A DNA stretch of 34,582 nucleotides from Holosporaceae bacterium. GTDB lineage: Bacteria > Pseudomonadota > Alphaproteobacteria > UBA3830. The position numbers and the translations under genes were made by a program. This document shows positions 34,001-34,582 of this stretch, one piece after another. Where the stretch lies: assembly GCA_031276565.1 (NCBI GenBank), contig JAISMS010000005.1, positions 1 to 34,582 on the forward strand, read 5' to 3'. Under the pieces are notes generated by a model. The model did not search any database. It worked only from the letters and a program-made list of their open reading frames with translations, and had not been told where the DNA came from. Each line of letters begins with the position of its first letter. The stretch's first letter is position 1.

Positions 34001-34582
34001 TTTATGGTATATCTTTGCGAGACTCTGGGAAGTATATTTCGATGCGGCTTTTTGGGCGACTTCTTTAATCTTTTCGATGTCGTTCAACAGATTATCCAGT
34101 ATCATTTCGACGGTGACGTCCAAGGTATCCTTTAAAAATGCGCCGAATACCGCGTGCAGGGCTTTTTTTATTTGTTCTTTGAACAGGGTAATATCAAATT
34201 TCGGAGGCAGCAGCTTTTTGTTCGGAACTCTGTCTTTTATTTCATCGGCTATGTCGAAGGTTTCGCGGAAGAGTGTTTTTGTAAGATCCGCTACGCTCTT
34301 TCTGTCTTCCAAACGACGTACGGAGTTGTATTCGTTGCTGACTTTTTCTATTTTGCCGATTTGATCGACAAAATTTCGCAACTTTCGAAAGCTGTCAAAT
34401 GAAGTGACGTTGAAGAGATCTTTTTTGGATGCGAGTAATTTAACGCCGTATATAACATCCTGAAGAGCAGTTTTTGTGTCCAGGTTGATGTCTATGTACA
34501 TGGCCCTGAGAATTACCGAGTCAAAAACCAATCCTATGGTCTCCAGCATGTCTCCGCGCAGCCTTGAAAACCAAGATTGAGG
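31067..34582 (-). CDS. tssM: Type VI secretion system membrane-complex protein TssM (IcmF), 5'-partial, with C-terminal extension
   Basis: The frame is open through the right edge, so the N-terminal membrane spans and ATPase-like domain lie outside. I number residues from the internal ATG at 34549 (1160 aa). The periplasmic IcmF-related region covers about 1-600 and the C-terminal beta domain about 640-835, with GKWAMFRLIEENK at 763-775 and FPQICPP at 829-835, near where ordinary TssM proteins end. Beyond about 846 lie roughly 315 extra residues: three 41-residue repeats, an acidic/His segment and a Gln/Ala/Met-rich tail. TssM spans the inner membrane and, with TssJ and TssL, forms the T6SS trans-envelope channel, so this tail should lie in the periplasm or near the outer membrane. 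Confidence 0.88.
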   Translation of the reverse strand, partial: PQSWFSRLRGDMLETIGLVFDSVILRAMYIDINLDTKTALQDVIYGVKLLASKKDLFNVTSFDSFRKLRNFVDQIGKIEKVSNEYNSVRRLEDRKSVADLTKTLFRETFDIADEIKDRVPNKKLLPPKFDITLFKEQIKKALHAVFGAFLKDTLDVTVEMILDNLLNDIEKIKEVAQKAASKYTSQSLAKIYHKTVLVADIFANKHFSWISQDHFMPCEDYGKTMESLLAIDIIEDHYVKDLMKSAEIEFHKFRSRLAGYKSDLTGNFLSSDTYTPSPGFESFRNELKAVLDQPFIRPVPDGRLVTTVAEDRMLIWDIRQLRELAEAIDKYYEFAATMPKEIRPQNFEMYKSVAVKCFTPIIQSMAGRAQIFEDMPPGNSRALLEDALKHLAINVRNASFALPKIAKFLQENQNKNNVDDFGFSALIITHYESMLTKIDALFNTEAPYSAGRAVFDNWDGKRNPRFLDINDQNGLRQYLAAQFQRIRFLAKELASPIIDLLTMPQFIALVKNPKIIEKWKDIIVSVDEYEVKKPGNSVAALESFISDTLSKVSIDSFDEKGEILSIAENEGDFFLSKRSAVAKSLMSRAEEVKYERAAKAYTGIFDFFNGKLAKKFPFGHSNEDASLKDVEDFVILYERSIKNAAGIFEKHKDEKNINEEAVTFLHIMDIRLIPFLKNWVIHSKAADVKGATVSFDIKMRPSPTLESLTSSLMEREILINSVKVVENAPGIFFNGDKIEAIFTWVDGAPEQPNDRASKGNLIISGPIATFSYSGKWAMFRLIEENKYNKETDAPSGILLQFNVPIINKEAGGTVSASKIIVKVTPMTKNGDKTTPAIWPVFPQICPPLHKPKEISREAEKDNAHNATPEQQAAFLASHAGSPEHHDLIYRQMLAAPAAKREELYKRALAEQQAAFIASHVDSPEQQKLVYRQMLAAPAAKREELYRHALSERQEPEEEAEHQAAFIASHAHSPQEQQAVYQRILKEPAEKRDAVYRHMLSEGHDEHEEDEEHAEHEEQPEQAAAQQQAAMQQQQAAQQQAMQQQAMQQQAAAQQPTAAQQQAMMQQQAMMQQQAAMRQQAMQQQAMMRQQAAAQQPTAMQQQAMMQQQAAAQQQAMIQQQQAAAQQQAAMRQQAMQQQQAAMRQQAAAQQPAAMRQQAAAAQQEAADDEAP
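31088..31522 (-). repeat. Gln/Ala/Met low-complexity tail of TssM
   Basis: Residues about 1010-1154 are built almost entirely from Gln, Ala and Met with occasional Arg, encoded by reiterated CAG/CAA, GCG/GCC and ATG codons. Units such as QQQAMMQQQAA recur imperfectly. The nucleotide repeat is prone to slippage in multiples of three, so length may vary between strains. Confidence 0.9.
31583..31978 (-). repeat. Three 41-residue repeats at the TssM C-terminus
   Basis: Residues 858-898, 899-939 and 949-989 share the pattern EQQAAFxASHxxSPEQQ, then a Tyr at repeat position 21, a QMLAAPAAKR core and LYRHAL at the end. Copies 1 and 2 abut; a 9-residue acidic linker precedes copy 3. Predicted helical from composition. 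Copies 1 and 2 are also nearly identical in DNA, pointing to recent duplication. Confidence 0.92.

Overview
The window is about 34.6 kb of near-balanced base composition. It reads as the chromosome of an alphaproteobacterium, probably a host-associated one. Three things support this. There is a GapR/DUF2312-type gene, which is an alphaproteobacterial hallmark. The long block from rpsB to lpxB is in alphaproteobacterial order and uses LpxI rather than LpxH. A type VI secretion (T6SS) fragment, several small orphan genes and the absence of dxr from its usual slot fit a reduced, host-associated lineage of the Rickettsiales/Holosporales kind. The exact order is my inference. GTG and TTG starts are common, and many neighbouring genes overlap by 4 nt.

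Left part (1-6456): a GT8 glycosyltransferase with an unusual secreted-looking N-terminus overlaps tsaD tail to tail. tsaD is translationally coupled to lpxC on the minus strand. Divergent from these, gapR, pgeF, a divergent prs, rplY and pth run as one tight plus-strand cluster.

Variable pocket (6457-8460): two orphan genes of unknown function face each other and are flanked by promoters and an AT-rich palindrome. The secretable-looking one is a candidate effector.

Centre (8426-22970): a BAX-inhibitor-1 membrane protein with a near-consensus promoter faces an RNase D-type exonuclease that appears to carry a signal peptide. Then comes a long plus-strand operon for translation, isoprenoid and phospholipid carriers, envelope assembly and lipid A: rpsB-tsf-pyrH-frr-uppS-cdsA-rseP-bamA-skp-lpxD-fabZ-lpxA-lpxI/lpxB. 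The last two are fused into one 672-residue protein.

Right part (22945-34582): a small unknown gene and tRNA-Leu(TAA) on the minus strand, tRNA-Asn(GTT) on the plus strand, then a minus-strand RND efflux operon (acrA-acrB-oprM type). About 520 nt of structured non-coding DNA follows, then tssA and the 3' part of tssM of a T6SS cluster that continues beyond the window. TssM carries a C-terminal extension of about 315 residues: three 41-residue repeats, an acidic/His stretch and a long Gln/Ala/Met tail. I consider this extension the most unusual thing in the window, followed by the LpxI-LpxB fusion and the apparently exported RNase D.
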